A DNA stretch of 26,405 nucleotides from Elusimicrobia bacterium UBA4817 (GCA_002402375.1 DHFT01000018.1:1-26405), one strand, 5' to 3'; numbered from the stretch's first letter, positions 1 to 8,232 are shown. Numbers and translations: made by a program. The notes: a model not told the origin generated them from the letters alone.

Positions 1-638
1 TAATTCAATTGTTTTCTAAAAAATTAAAAAATGGCGGTGCATTATATCTGTTTGGTAAACCCGATTGCGTTGATTTTATTGACTATAAATCGTATTTGAC
101 GCTTAATTCAAAAATTATTTGGTATCAGCCAAGTCGTCTCGCACAGGGTAGAAATAATTTTACGAACAACTATGATATTATTGCATATTTTACAAAAGGA
201 AAAGCAAAAACATTTAATCTGGATGATATAAGAGTTCCTCAATTAGTAGAATTAGAACATAGAAGAAGATGCGAAAACGTACCATCGGTCGTCAACGGCA
301 AATTCGGCGCCACAAAATTTAATGAACTTGGGAAAAATCCCGGCGATGTCTGGGGTGATATCAAACAACTGACATATAAATCAAAAGAACTTTTAAGCAG
401 GGAATTTTTGCATACAATACAGAAACCAAAAAAACTTATAGAACGAATAGTAAAAGCAAGTTCAAATATGGGCGACCTTGTTTTGGACCCTTTTGCGGGA
501 ACAGGCACGACACTTGTCATCTGTGAAGAACTTGGTAGAAATTATATCGGGATTGAATTAAACCCGAAATTAGTTGAAATTTGTAAACGGCGATTGAACG
601 AGATGAAATTAGAAAAGGAATTAGTGCTTTTTCCATAA
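1..638 (+). CDS. DNA methyltransferase (N6-adenine/N4-cytosine), 3' part
   Basis: This is the C-terminal part of a site-specific DNA methyltransferase; the reading frame is open to the left edge, so the start lies outside the window. The visible part ends with the S-adenosylmethionine-binding motif I, DPFAGTGTT (about residues 160-168 counting from the TTG at 9), followed by GRNYIGIELNP, the usual acidic-residue strand after motif I. Motif I near the C-terminus means a beta-class permuted enzyme, so the catalytic (D/N/S)PPY motif should lie upstream and is not seen here. The TTG at 9 is unlikely to be the real start. The stop codon touches the ATG of the next gene, a probable restriction endonuclease, which supports a restriction-modification pair. 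Target base and recognition site cannot be told from this fragment. Confidence 0.9.
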   Translation, partial: IQLFSKKLKNGGALYLFGKPDCVDFIDYKSYLTLNSKIIWYQPSRLAQGRNNFTNNYDIIAYFTKGKAKTFNLDDIRVPQLVELEHRRRCENVPSVVNGKFGATKFNELGKNPGDVWGDIKQLTYKSKELLSREFLHTIQKPKKLIERIVKASSNMGDLVLDPFAGTGTTLVICEELGRNYIGIELNPKLVEICKRRLNEMKLEKELVLFP

Positions 639-1142
639 ATGAAAGAAAAAATAATATCACAAATTATAACATTAATACGGAAAGCACAGGAATTAGCTTT
701 AAAAATCGGCATCTTTAATATTTTACAGCCGGGTCTGGTAAAAGAAATGATTATTGCTGAAATACTTGGTCACAAAATAATTGCTTCTAAAAGAGATGCC
801 GATGCATGCGATAAAAACAATCCAAATATAAAATTTGAATATCTTTCCTGTTATGAAGGCGGTAGTGGGCAGTTAGATAGAATGTTTAAAGCACCTGCTG
901 AAAAAAGGGAAGAATCGCTACTTCGTATCAAAAGGAATAAAAAAGTTTATTTTGCTATTTTTTATAAAAAAGATCCATTAAAAGTGAAAGTAATTTATGA
1001 AATTGAACCTGCTGTAGTTTTGAAGGAAACGGAAAGACAATTAGACCGTAGCAGAAATGATATTTCTCACGTCGGCTTCACGGAAGAATGGGCAGGTAAA
1101 AACGGGATTGTAGTTTATAAAAACAATGCTGAAAATTTATAA
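639..1142 (+). CDS. probable restriction endonuclease paired with upstream methyltransferase
   Basis: A 167-residue protein starting immediately after the methyltransferase stop codon (TAA/ATG with no gap). No family is recognised with certainty. A central stretch (about residues 48-85) reads RDADACDKNNPNIKFEYLSC followed by a Gly-rich GGSGQLDRMF segment. The Asp, then a beta strand ending in Glu-x-x, looks like a PD-(D/E)xK nuclease core, but the usual Lys after Glu-x is Leu here (EYL). A hydrophobic strand (VYFAIFY) follows a basic helix, as in such folds. Position directly behind a methyltransferase makes a type II restriction endonuclease the best guess; a restriction-associated accessory protein is the alternative. 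Its 3' end overlaps cysS by 17 bp. Confidence 0.55.
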   Translation: MKEKIISQIITLIRKAQELALKIGIFNILQPGLVKEMIIAEILGHKIIASKRDADACDKNNPNIKFEYLSCYEGGSGQLDRMFKAPAEKREESLLRIKRNKKVYFAIFYKKDPLKVKVIYEIEPAVVLKETERQLDRSRNDISHVGFTEEWAGKNGIVVYKNNAENL

Positions 1143-2436
1143 CACACTTTCCGGGAAAAAAGAAGAGTTTGTGCCTATTGATAAAAACGGCAAAAACGTC
1201 AATATGTATGTCTGCGGGATAACGTCCTATGACGAGGTTCATCTCGGACATGCGAGATGTTATGTTGTATTTGATGTCATCCGCCGGTATCTGGGATATA
1301 AGGGTTATGCGGTAAAATATATCCAGAATTTTACTGACATAGACGATAAAATCATTAACAGAAGTAACGAGTTACAAATAACGAGTAATGATTTGGCGGA
1401 AAAATACATAAATGATTATTTTACTCAGATGAGAAAACTGAATGTGCTTGATGCGGATGCTTACCCAAAAGTTACAGAAAAAATTCCGGAAATTATTGAA
1501 TTTATAAAAAAAATTATTGATACCGGTTACGGATATGTCGCAGAAGGGGATGTTTATTTTTCAGTAAGAAAATTTAAGGACTACGGAAAACTTTCAAAAA
1601 GAAATGTTGACGATTTAAAAAGCGGGGCGAGAATTTTGCCCGGCGAAAACAAAAACGACCCGCTGGATTTTGCTCTCTGGAAAAAGACAAAAGAAGGCGA
1701 ACCATACTGGGATAGCCCATGGGGAAAAGGCCGTCCCGGATGGCATATTGAGTGTTCGGCGATGTCGTTGGGTGAATTTGGTTTTAATACATTTGACATT
1801 CACGGCGGCGGCCATGATTTGATTTTTCCTCATCATGAAAATGAAATAGCACAATCGGAAGCAGCACTCGGAAGACCGTTCGTAAAGTATTGGATTCACA
1901 ACGGATTTGTTACAATCAACAAAGAGAAAATGTCAAAATCATTAGGCAATTTTTTTACTTTGCGCGAAATTTATAAAAAATATGACCCAATGATTGTCCG
2001 ATATATGCTCTTAAGCCAGCATTATCGTCAGCCGCTGGATTTTTCAGAGAATAAACTTGAACAGGCGAAAAACGCATATCAGAGAATAGTGAATGCGGTT
2101 AGAAAAACAGACGGAATAAAAGATGATATTTCAGCCGAACAAAAGTTTATTGATTGTCTGGATGATGATTTTAATACTCCTCAAGCACTTGCAATAATAC
2201 ACAACTTGATTGATAAAAATAATCTAAAAACATTGTTGAAATTGTGCGATATTATCGGTTTAATTGTAGATATAAAAACGGAAATTCCCGATACAATAAA
2301 AAAACTCACAAAGCAGCGGGAACAGGCGAGAAAAGACAAAAATTGGCATCTTGCAGATGAAATCAGAGAAAAAATCAAAAAAGAAGGGTTTGAAATAGAA
2401 GATACAAAATTAGGTCCAAAAATCAATAAACTGTAA
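1126..2436 (+). CDS. cysS: cysteinyl-tRNA synthetase
   Basis: Class I aminoacyl-tRNA synthetase that charges tRNA-Cys in the cytoplasm. The 436 residues are a little short of the E. coli enzyme (461). The HIGH-type signature is HLGH at 39-42, and KMSKS is at 268-272. The zinc ligands that select cysteine over serine are all present: Cys30 in MYVCGIT, Cys210 in WHIECS, and His236 and Glu240 in FPHHENE. The C-terminus is the helical anticodon-stem domain. The ATG at 1126 overlaps the end of the preceding restriction-type gene in another frame; it gives the correct N-terminus (LKIYNTLSGKKEEF) and no better start exists. An essential gene lying in the shadow of a restriction-modification pair is notable. 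rlmB follows after 47 bp, a classic cysS-rlmB neighbourhood. Confidence 0.97.
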   Translation: MLKIYNTLSGKKEEFVPIDKNGKNVNMYVCGITSYDEVHLGHARCYVVFDVIRRYLGYKGYAVKYIQNFTDIDDKIINRSNELQITSNDLAEKYINDYFTQMRKLNVLDADAYPKVTEKIPEIIEFIKKIIDTGYGYVAEGDVYFSVRKFKDYGKLSKRNVDDLKSGARILPGENKNDPLDFALWKKTKEGEPYWDSPWGKGRPGWHIECSAMSLGEFGFNTFDIHGGGHDLIFPHHENEIAQSEAALGRPFVKYWIHNGFVTINKEKMSKSLGNFFTLREIYKKYDPMIVRYMLLSQHYRQPLDFSENKLEQAKNAYQRIVNAVRKTDGIKDDISAEQKFIDCLDDDFNTPQALAIIHNLIDKNNLKTLLKLCDIIGLIVDIKTEIPDTIKKLTKQREQARKDKNWHLADEIREKIKKEGFEIEDTKLGPKINKL

Positions 2437-2452
2437 TCATTATCGTCGGAAA

Positions 2453-2472
2453 TATATGACATTTGTCATATA
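2453..2472. promoter_or_regulatory. perfect 9-bp inverted repeat in cysS-rlmB gap, possible operator
   Basis: The sequence TATATGACA-TT-TGTCATATA is a perfect dyad, 9 bp per arm with a 2-bp centre. It sits 11 bp upstream of the rlmB ATG. No T-tract follows, so it is not an intrinsic terminator, and a 2-nt loop is too tight for a good RNA hairpin. The TGACA/TGTCA half-sites look like a dimeric regulator site. A TATAAC box at 2469-2474 overlaps its right arm and could be a -10, but no -35 is evident. Confidence 0.4.
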
Positions 2473-2483
2473 ACTAAAAAATT

Positions 2484-3212
2484 ATGAGCACTGAAATTAT
2501 TTATGGCAGGCACCCGGTTTTTGAGGCGCTCTCGGCGGGTCAGCGAAGTTTCAAAAAAATTTTAATCGCAAGAAAATATGAAGGTGATATCGTTGATAAA
2601 ATCATAGACCTTGCAAGAAAAAAAAACATTCCCGTTCAGTTTGAGGACAGCAAAAAACTTGTCGGATATTCAAGCAATCATCAGGGTGTGGTTGCATTCG
2701 TATCGCCTAAAGAGTACTGGCAGTTTGACCGTCTCGTAAAATTGGTGGAAAAAAAAGAAAATTCCGTCGTCTGTATTCTTGACGAAATAGAGGACCCGCA
2801 AAATCTCGGAAGCATTCTTCGTTCGGCGGTATGTTTCTCCGTTGACGCAGTGCTCATTCAAAGCAGAATGTCGGCGGGAATTTCAACGGGTACCGCAAAA
2901 GCATCGGCAGGCGCTATTGAACACATCCCGCTCGTAAAAGTGGTCAACATCGTTCAAGCAATAGAGTCGCTTAAAAAAATCGGTTTTTGGATTTACGGCG
3001 CCGATATGCAGGGCGAAGTAATTTCACAAAAAGAAATTAAAGGCAAAATCGCTGTTGTTATCGGCAGTGAAGGTACAGGGCTTCGTCATCTAACAAAAGA
3101 AAAATGCGATTTTCTTGTTAAAATTCCGATAGATAAAAAAATATCTTCCCTGAATGCTGCAATGTCGGCTTCCATAATTTTCTATGAAATAAACCGCCAA
3201 AAAAATGCTTGA
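2484..3212 (+). CDS. rlmB: 23S rRNA (guanosine-2'-O-)-methyltransferase, RlmB/TrmH type
   Basis: SpoU/TrmH (SPOUT) RNA 2'-O-methyltransferase of 242 residues. It most likely methylates G2251 of 23S rRNA, using S-adenosylmethionine. The N-terminal substrate-binding domain starts with the typical EIIYGRHPVFEAL. The knotted catalytic domain carries motif 1 (LDEIEDPQNLGSILRSA, about 97-113), motif 2 (VVIGSEGTGL, near 190) and motif 3 (IPIDKKISSLNAAMSASI, near 215), which supplies the conserved Ser-Leu-Asn. The start is the ATG at 2484; there is no clear Shine-Dalgarno sequence. The stop TGA (3210-3212) overlaps the -35 box of the flbD promoter. A tRNA-specific TrmH role is possible but less likely given the YGRHPV N-terminus and the cysS neighbour. 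Confidence 0.92.
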   Translation: MSTEIIYGRHPVFEALSAGQRSFKKILIARKYEGDIVDKIIDLARKKNIPVQFEDSKKLVGYSSNHQGVVAFVSPKEYWQFDRLVKLVEKKENSVVCILDEIEDPQNLGSILRSAVCFSVDAVLIQSRMSAGISTGTAKASAGAIEHIPLVKVVNIVQAIESLKKIGFWIYGADMQGEVISQKEIKGKIAVVIGSEGTGLRHLTKEKCDFLVKIPIDKKISSLNAAMSASIIFYEINRQKNA

Positions 3213-3242
3213 CATTTCAGTCAAAAAAGATATAATTAAACA
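3209..3242 (+). promoter_or_regulatory. consensus sigma-70 promoter, leaderless flbD start
   Basis: TTGACA at 3209-3214 and TATAAT at 3231-3236, both perfect consensus hexamers, are separated by 16 bp. The -10 box ends only 6 nt before the flbD ATG (TAAACA, 3237-3242) and there is no Shine-Dalgarno sequence, so transcription should begin at or next to the A of the start codon. The -35 box overlaps the rlmB stop codon. This is probably the main promoter of the flbD-motA-motB-ppdK-lipoprotein run. Confidence 0.8.
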
Positions 3243-3428
3243 ATGATTAAACTGACCAAACTTAACGGTGGAGAAATTTATATTAATCCCGACTTGATAG
3301 AAAAAATGGAATGTCATCCGAATACTACCATTCTTTTAACAACGGGAAAAAGCACTATAGTTAAAGAAACACCGGAGGAAGTATCAAACAAAATTATTGA
3401 ATTAAAAAGACGGATTTTTTGTAAATAA
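3243..3428 (+). CDS. flbD: flagellar FlbD family protein
   Basis: A 61-residue protein matching the small FlbD family encoded next to flagellar motor genes. The family pattern is clear: IKLTKLNGGEIYINPDLIE at the N-terminus, then a TILLTTGKSTIVKETPEEV core. Family members are thought to be cytoplasmic and linked to flagellar assembly or motor function; the biochemical role is not established. motA and motB lie directly downstream in the standard order. The ATG at 3243 lies 6 nt from a perfect -10 box without a Shine-Dalgarno sequence, so it is probably translated from a leaderless transcript. Confidence 0.93.
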   Translation: MIKLTKLNGGEIYINPDLIEKMECHPNTTILLTTGKSTIVKETPEEVSNKIIELKRRIFCK

Positions 3429-3468
3429 GAACAGTAGAACGCTATTTCGTTTTTACGGAGGTTGATTT

Positions 3469-4254
3469 ATGGACATAGCAACAATTACAGGCATAATCGT
3501 ATTTTTGGGATTTGTTTTCCTTTCAATATTTTTAGCAGAAGGAATGAAGGGATTTCTGCCGTTTATAAATATGGAAGCATTTTTGGTTGTTATAGGCGGT
3601 ACATTTTGCGCTTTGCTTGTAAATTATCCGTTAAGACAAGTTATCGGTGTCTTAAAGGTTTTAAGAAAAGTTCTTTTTACCGGCGGCGGCGAAGATACGA
3701 CCGAAATTGTCAGTTCGTTCGTTGATTTTACAAAAAAAGCAAGAACGGAAGGGCTTCTTTCTCTTGAAGGCGATGTTAAAAATGTAAAAAATGATTTTAT
3801 GCGCCGCGGCACTCAGTTGGTAATTGACGGTTATGATTCTCAATTTATCAGCAGTATGTTAGAAACGGAAATCGGATTTATCAGAGAAAGGCATAAAGTC
3901 GGACAGGAAATTTTCAACTCGCTCGGCACATATGCCCCCGCTTTCGGAATCATCGGCACCGTTTTGGGAATGATTCTTCTGTTAAGCGGCGTTGATGATG
4001 TTGCTATGGTTCCAAAAAGAATGGCAATGGCGCTGGCTGCCGCATTCTACGGACTTTCCGCAGGGTATCTTTTATTTTATCCGATGGCAGGAAAATTGCG
4101 CCGCCGTTCCGAGGAAGAACTTCTCGTGAAGGAGATTATTATCCGCGGTGTTTTGCTTTTACAGTCGGGAGTGAGTCCTATAATTATGGAGTCAAATCTG
4201 AAAGCATATCTTGAGCCGGCGCAACGACTGGCAATAAAATCAACAGGAAAATAA
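3469..4254 (+). CDS. motA: flagellar motor stator protein MotA
   Basis: Stator subunit of the flagellar motor; five MotA surround two MotB in the inner membrane and drive rotation by ion flow. The 261 residues match the MotA/PomA family. Two N-terminal membrane segments (about 5-24 and 33-52) are followed by a cytoplasmic domain holding the conserved charged patch around ETEIGFIRERHKVGQEIF, then two more membrane segments (about 150-172 and 183-203, including YAPAFGIIGTVLGMILLL). The start is the ATG at 3469 behind a strong GGAGG Shine-Dalgarno sequence. It lies between flbD and motB (3-bp gap). Whether it uses H+ or Na+ cannot be read safely. Confidence 0.95.
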   Translation: MDIATITGIIVFLGFVFLSIFLAEGMKGFLPFINMEAFLVVIGGTFCALLVNYPLRQVIGVLKVLRKVLFTGGGEDTTEIVSSFVDFTKKARTEGLLSLEGDVKNVKNDFMRRGTQLVIDGYDSQFISSMLETEIGFIRERHKVGQEIFNSLGTYAPAFGIIGTVLGMILLLSGVDDVAMVPKRMAMALAAAFYGLSAGYLLFYPMAGKLRRRSEEELLVKEIIIRGVLLLQSGVSPIIMESNLKAYLEPAQRLAIKSTGK

Positions 4255-4257
4255 TTT

Positions 4258-4908
4258 ATGATATTAAAACCGCCGAGAGGTTATATCGCCGAAACGGATG
4301 CAAGGGTATCACAGGTAGGACATGCCGCCCCGCCGTGGCTTATCAACTATGCGGATTTGATGACGGAAATAGCCGCTTTTTTTATAATGATGTATGCTAT
4401 GGCAGCCGCACTTTCCGGGACAATGCAGAAAGCAGCTATAGAAGTAAAAGAAACCATGACACAGGAAGGAATAGCCGGCGAAGCGAAAATGACCAAAGAG
4501 GGATTAAGAATTACATTTGAAGAACAGCAGAGCGTACCGTTTTTTGTTTCAGGCAGCGCCGAACTTTTGCCTGCGATGAAGATGTACATTGACAAAGTCG
4601 CCGGTGCGTTGGTAAAAGGAGTCGCTCTTAAAAACAATGTTCTTATTATTGAAGGCCACACCGATAATATTCCGATAGCAACTTCGCAGTTTGCATCTAA
4701 TTGGGAACTTTCCACCGCTCGCGCAACGACCGTCGTGAAATATCTTATTCAAAAACATGGGATTCCTCCTGAAAAAATAGCGGCAATTGGCTATGGGGAA
4801 CATAAACCGATTAAACCTAACGATACGGATGAAAACAGAGCGAAAAATAGAAGAGTTGTGTTTTTAATAAAATTAGTTTCACCTGAAGGTGGAGAAGGAG
4901 TAAAATAA
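4258..4908 (+). CDS. motB: flagellar motor stator protein MotB
   Basis: Stator subunit that anchors MotA to peptidoglycan. The single N-terminal membrane helix (about 28-50) contains the ion-binding Asp33 in NYADLMTEIAAFF. The C-terminal OmpA/MotB peptidoglycan-binding domain is clear: IEGHTDNIPIA, NWELSTARA and ENRAKNRRVVFLI. At 216 residues it is at the short end of the family, with a short plug/linker between helix and OmpA domain. Glu37, one helical turn after Asp33, is unusual; the family normally has a small or hydrophobic residue there. It lies 3 bp behind motA and 1 bp before ppdK, so all are co-transcribed. The start ATG at 4258 has only a weak AGGA upstream and is probably coupled to motA. 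Confidence 0.94.
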   Translation: MILKPPRGYIAETDARVSQVGHAAPPWLINYADLMTEIAAFFIMMYAMAAALSGTMQKAAIEVKETMTQEGIAGEAKMTKEGLRITFEEQQSVPFFVSGSAELLPAMKMYIDKVAGALVKGVALKNNVLIIEGHTDNIPIATSQFASNWELSTARATTVVKYLIQKHGIPPEKIAAIGYGEHKPIKPNDTDENRAKNRRVVFLIKLVSPEGGEGVK

Positions 4909-4909
4909 A

Positions 4910-7642
4910 ATGGTAAAGAAGTATGTGTATTTTTTCGGCAAGGGTCATGCAGACGGAAATGAAAAAATGAAAAATCTTTTGGGAGGCAAGGGCGCGAATC
5001 TTGCCGAGATGGTGAAAATCGGATTACCAGTCCCTGCAGGTTTTACGCTTTCTACGGAGGTCTGCACGGCATATTACAAAAACAAAAGAAAATATCCGCC
5101 CGAGTTAAAAAAGCAGGTTGAAACGGCGCTTAAAAAAGTTGAATCGTTAATGAATTGTAAATTCGGCGACAAAGAAAATCCCTTATTGGTATCCGTCAGA
5201 AGCGGTGCAAGAAAATCAATGCCGGGAATGATGGAAACCGTCTTAAATGTCGGACTTAACAGCGAAACTCGCGAAGCGCTTATAAAAAAAACAGGCAATT
5301 CCAGATTTGTTTATGATGCCCACCGCCGGCTTATTCAGATGTATTCCGATGTTGTTATGGAAAAAGCAGCCGGAATTGAGCCGGAAGAAGGTCGCGGTAT
5401 TCGTCAGCAACTTGAAAAAGAACTTCACAATATGAAAGAAAAAAGAGGCGTGAAACTTGACACCGATTTAACTTCCGACGATTTGAAAGAACTTATTGAA
5501 ATTTATAAATCAAAAGTGAAAGAGGTGCTTGGCAAAGATTTTCCGGAAGACCCGCTTGAGCAACTCTGGGGCGGAATCAGCGCCGTGTTCCAGTCGTGGC
5601 AGGGAAAAAGAGCGATTTCTTACCGTCGGATAGAAAATATTCCTGACGAATGGGGAACGGCGGTGAATGTTCAGGCGATGGTTTTCGGAAATATGGGCAG
5701 TGACTCCGCAACGGGTGTTGCGTTTACAAGAAATCCCGCTACAGGCGAAAAAATTTTTTACGGCGAATGGCTTGTAAATGCCCAGGGCGAGGATGTCGTC
5801 GCCGGCACCAGAACGCCCAATCCTATAAACGAGCAGGGAAAAACGGAGCGGAACAAGAATCTTACATCACTGGAAATAGCAATGCCGGAAATATACTCGG
5901 AACTTGATTCATACCAGAAGAAACTTGAAAAACACTACCGGGATATGCAGGATATTGAATTTACAATTCAGGAAGGAAAACTCTGGATGCTTCAATGCCG
6001 TATCGGCAAAAGAAACGGTCCTGCTGCTATCAGAATAGCGGTTGATATGCTCAAGGAAAAATTGATATCAAGCGAGACGGCAGTGATGCGTGTAACACCC
6101 TCTCAACTTGATGAACTTCTTCATCCTATTGTTGACCCTATTTCGGAGAAGAATTCAAAACCGCTCGCAAAAGGTCTCCCGGCGGGCCCCGGCGGCGCTA
6201 CCGGAATGATTGTTTTTTCCGCCAATGATGCAGTTGCGTGGAGAAAAAGCGGAAAAGATGTTATATTAGTTCGTGAGGAAACAAATCCGGAGGATGTTGA
6301 GGGTATGCGTGCTGCAAATGCGATTTTAACTGCTCGCGGCGGAATGACATCTCACGCTGCTCTTGTTGCACGCGGGTGGGGCAAGTGTTGTATCGTCGGC
6401 GCAGGGGAACTTCATGTTGATTATAAAGAAAAAACGCTGAAAATTTCCGACAGTGATATTGTGTTGAAAGAAGGCGACTGGTTAACTCTCAACGGCTCAA
6501 AGGGTTATATTTACAGAGGGCAACTTCCGATGGTAAAAGCCGCCGAGGAAAACCCGTATTTTGTGAACTTTATGAAGTTATGCGACAAAATCAGAAAATT
6601 AGGCGTGAGAACAAATGCCGATACGCCCGAGGACGCAAAAAGGGCGAGAACTTTTGGCGCCGAGGGAATCGGGCTTTTCAGAACCGAGCATATGTTTTAC
6701 GGAAAGGGCGCCGAGCAGCCGCTGTTTTTTTTAAGAAAAATGATTGTCTCTAAAGATGAGGAAGAAAGAAAAAAGGCGCTTGCTGAACTTTTCCCGTTTG
6801 TTAAAGCCGACATCAAAGGCACGCTTGCCGCTATGGAGGGTTTTCCTGTTGTGGTTCGTCTTTTAGACCCGCCGTTGCATGAATTTGTTCCCAAAAGAGA
6901 GGATGAAAGAAAAAAACTTGCCGAGTCGCTGGGAATATCCGACGAGGAGTTTAACAAAAGGGCGGATGCCTTACATGAGTCAAATCCTATGATGGGCCAT
7001 CGCGGTGTTCGTTTGGGAATTACCTATCCTGAAATTACCCAAATGCAGGTTCGTGCTATTTTTGAAGCCGCCGCCGAACTGCTCAAAGAAGGCAAAAAAC
7101 CCTTTCCGGAAATTATGATTCCTGTGGTCGGAACAGTCAACGAATTGAAAAATCAAAAAGAAATTGTGGAAAAAATTTATGCTGAAACGCTGAAAAATTT
7201 CGGCTTAAAAAAGATTTCATATCTTTTCGGCACGATGATTGAAATTCCGAGAGCATCGCTAACCGCTGGAAAAATTGCGGAGGTCTCGGAGTTTTTCTCT
7301 TTCGGAACAAATGATTTAACCCAGATGGGATTCGGTTTTTCCAGAGACGACATCGGCGGATTTATGCCGGATTATCTGGAAAAGAAAATTTTACCCTGCG
7401 ACCCATTTGCGACTATTGATTTTGAAGGTATAGGCGAGTTGATAAAAATCGGAATAGAGAGAGGAAGGAAAACTAAGAAAAATCTTGAGGTGGGAATCTG
7501 CGGCGAGCACGGCGGTGACCCTGAGTCGGTAAAGTTTTGCCACCGTGTTAAAATGAATTATGTTTCCTGTTCGCCGTTCCGGGTTCCGATTGCTAAACTT
7601 GCTGCCGCACAGGTAGTTGTTGAGGAGAAAAGAAAACAATGA
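4910..7642 (+). CDS. ppdK: pyruvate, phosphate dikinase
   Basis: Catalyses the reversible conversion of ATP, phosphate and pyruvate to AMP, pyrophosphate and phosphoenolpyruvate, serving pyrophosphate-linked glycolysis or gluconeogenesis in anaerobes. The full length of 910 residues shows all three domains. The N-terminal nucleotide-binding domain has GGKGANLAEM and SVRSGARKSMPGMMETV. The swivelling phosphohistidine domain has GGMTSHAALVAR with catalytic His482. The C-terminal TIM barrel has GIGLFRTEHMF and GICGEHGGDP with the general-acid Cys864. It starts at ATG 4910 behind GGAGAAGGAG. Its TGA overlaps the ATG of the following lipoprotein gene (ATGA). Placement in a flagellar operon is unusual; an energy-supply link is only a guess. 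Confidence 0.97.
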   Translation: MVKKYVYFFGKGHADGNEKMKNLLGGKGANLAEMVKIGLPVPAGFTLSTEVCTAYYKNKRKYPPELKKQVETALKKVESLMNCKFGDKENPLLVSVRSGARKSMPGMMETVLNVGLNSETREALIKKTGNSRFVYDAHRRLIQMYSDVVMEKAAGIEPEEGRGIRQQLEKELHNMKEKRGVKLDTDLTSDDLKELIEIYKSKVKEVLGKDFPEDPLEQLWGGISAVFQSWQGKRAISYRRIENIPDEWGTAVNVQAMVFGNMGSDSATGVAFTRNPATGEKIFYGEWLVNAQGEDVVAGTRTPNPINEQGKTERNKNLTSLEIAMPEIYSELDSYQKKLEKHYRDMQDIEFTIQEGKLWMLQCRIGKRNGPAAIRIAVDMLKEKLISSETAVMRVTPSQLDELLHPIVDPISEKNSKPLAKGLPAGPGGATGMIVFSANDAVAWRKSGKDVILVREETNPEDVEGMRAANAILTARGGMTSHAALVARGWGKCCIVGAGELHVDYKEKTLKISDSDIVLKEGDWLTLNGSKGYIYRGQLPMVKAAEENPYFVNFMKLCDKIRKLGVRTNADTPEDAKRARTFGAEGIGLFRTEHMFYGKGAEQPLFFLRKMIVSKDEEERKKALAELFPFVKADIKGTLAAMEGFPVVVRLLDPPLHEFVPKREDERKKLAESLGISDEEFNKRADALHESNPMMGHRGVRLGITYPEITQMQVRAIFEAAAELLKEGKKPFPEIMIPVVGTVNELKNQKEIVEKIYAETLKNFGLKKISYLFGTMIEIPRASLTAGKIAEVSEFFSFGTNDLTQMGFGFSRDDIGGFMPDYLEKKILPCDPFATIDFEGIGELIKIGIERGRKTKKNLEVGICGEHGGDPESVKFCHRVKMNYVSCSPFRVPIAKLAAAQVVVEEKRKQ

Positions 7643-8232
7643 AAAGTGAAAAATTAAAAGTAAAAAGTAGAAACTGGTTTTGTATTTTCCTACTTCCTAT
7701 TTCCTACTTCCTACTTCCTGTCTTCACCGGTTGTGCATCAAATAGAGCAGTCAGAACGGGGGATTACTGGGGAAATCAGGCAGCGGTTCAGCAGTTTCAG
7801 AGAGCGGAAAAGTATTACTATGACGGTAAATATAATGAAGCGATTGCAGAATACCAGTATTACATTGACCAGTTCGGAGATATCTATTACGGCGACGAGG
7901 CGCAGAAAAAAATCGCCGAAGCATTTACGAGAATGAATCAGTGGAACGAGGCAGCGGAGGGATATGAGGAACTGACCGATAGATTTCCGAAAAGTCAGTA
8001 TGCATCCTGGGCATTGGAAGAGTCGGCAAAAATCTACGAGCAGATTTCCGCTTTTAAGGAAGCAATACGGGTTTATCAGAGAATAATTGAGCAGTATTGG
8101 ACATCTCCTCAAAGACCCGCTGCGGTGAAAAAAATCAAAGAGATATTGACTGCTAAATTTCCGGAAAACAGATGGGCAAAAAAGAAAAATAACGAGATAG
8201 ATAAAATAATTTCCAGAAAACAGAGGGAGTAG
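7639..8232 (+). CDS. TPR-containing outer-membrane lipoprotein, BamD/YbgF-like
   Basis: A 197-residue lipoprotein with tetratricopeptide-like repeats. The signal peptide ends at the lipobox FTGC (about 29-32), so the mature protein should be lipidated on Cys. Three helical repeats follow (about residues 55-165): FQRAEKYYYDGKYNEAIAEY, then AEGYEELTDRFPKSQYASWA and AIRVYQRIIEQY. The layout resembles BamD-type assembly lipoproteins or YbgF-type envelope proteins, but it is shorter than BamD, so the exact role is open. The start ATG overlaps the ppdK stop codon. Oddly, the first codons and the hydrophobic core are built from heptanucleotide tandem repeats (7642-7669 and 7687-7720). The TAG stop is also the first base triplet of a dispersed hairpin element. 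Confidence 0.82.
   Translation: MKSEKLKVKSRNWFCIFLLPISYFLLPVFTGCASNRAVRTGDYWGNQAAVQQFQRAEKYYYDGKYNEAIAEYQYYIDQFGDIYYGDEAQKKIAEAFTRMNQWNEAAEGYEELTDRFPKSQYASWALEESAKIYEQISAFKEAIRVYQRIIEQYWTSPQRPAAVKKIKEILTAKFPENRWAKKKNNEIDKIISRKQRE
7642..7669 (+). repeat. A-rich heptamer array at 5' end of lipoprotein gene
   Basis: Four 7-nt units in a row, AAAAGTG, AAAAATT, AAAAGTA, AAAAGTA, directly after the start codon. They encode the basic n-region of the signal peptide (KSEKLKVKS). The same unit type recurs within thrC at 22802-22829. Confidence 0.7.
7687..7720 (+). repeat. TTCCTAC heptamer array in signal peptide
   Basis: Nearly five TTCCTAC units (TTCCTAC, TTCCTAT, TTCCTAC, TTCCTAC, then partial TTCCTG) encode the hydrophobic core (FLLPISYFLLP) just before the lipobox. 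Because 7 is not a multiple of 3, gain or loss of one unit would shift the frame. Confidence 0.85.
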
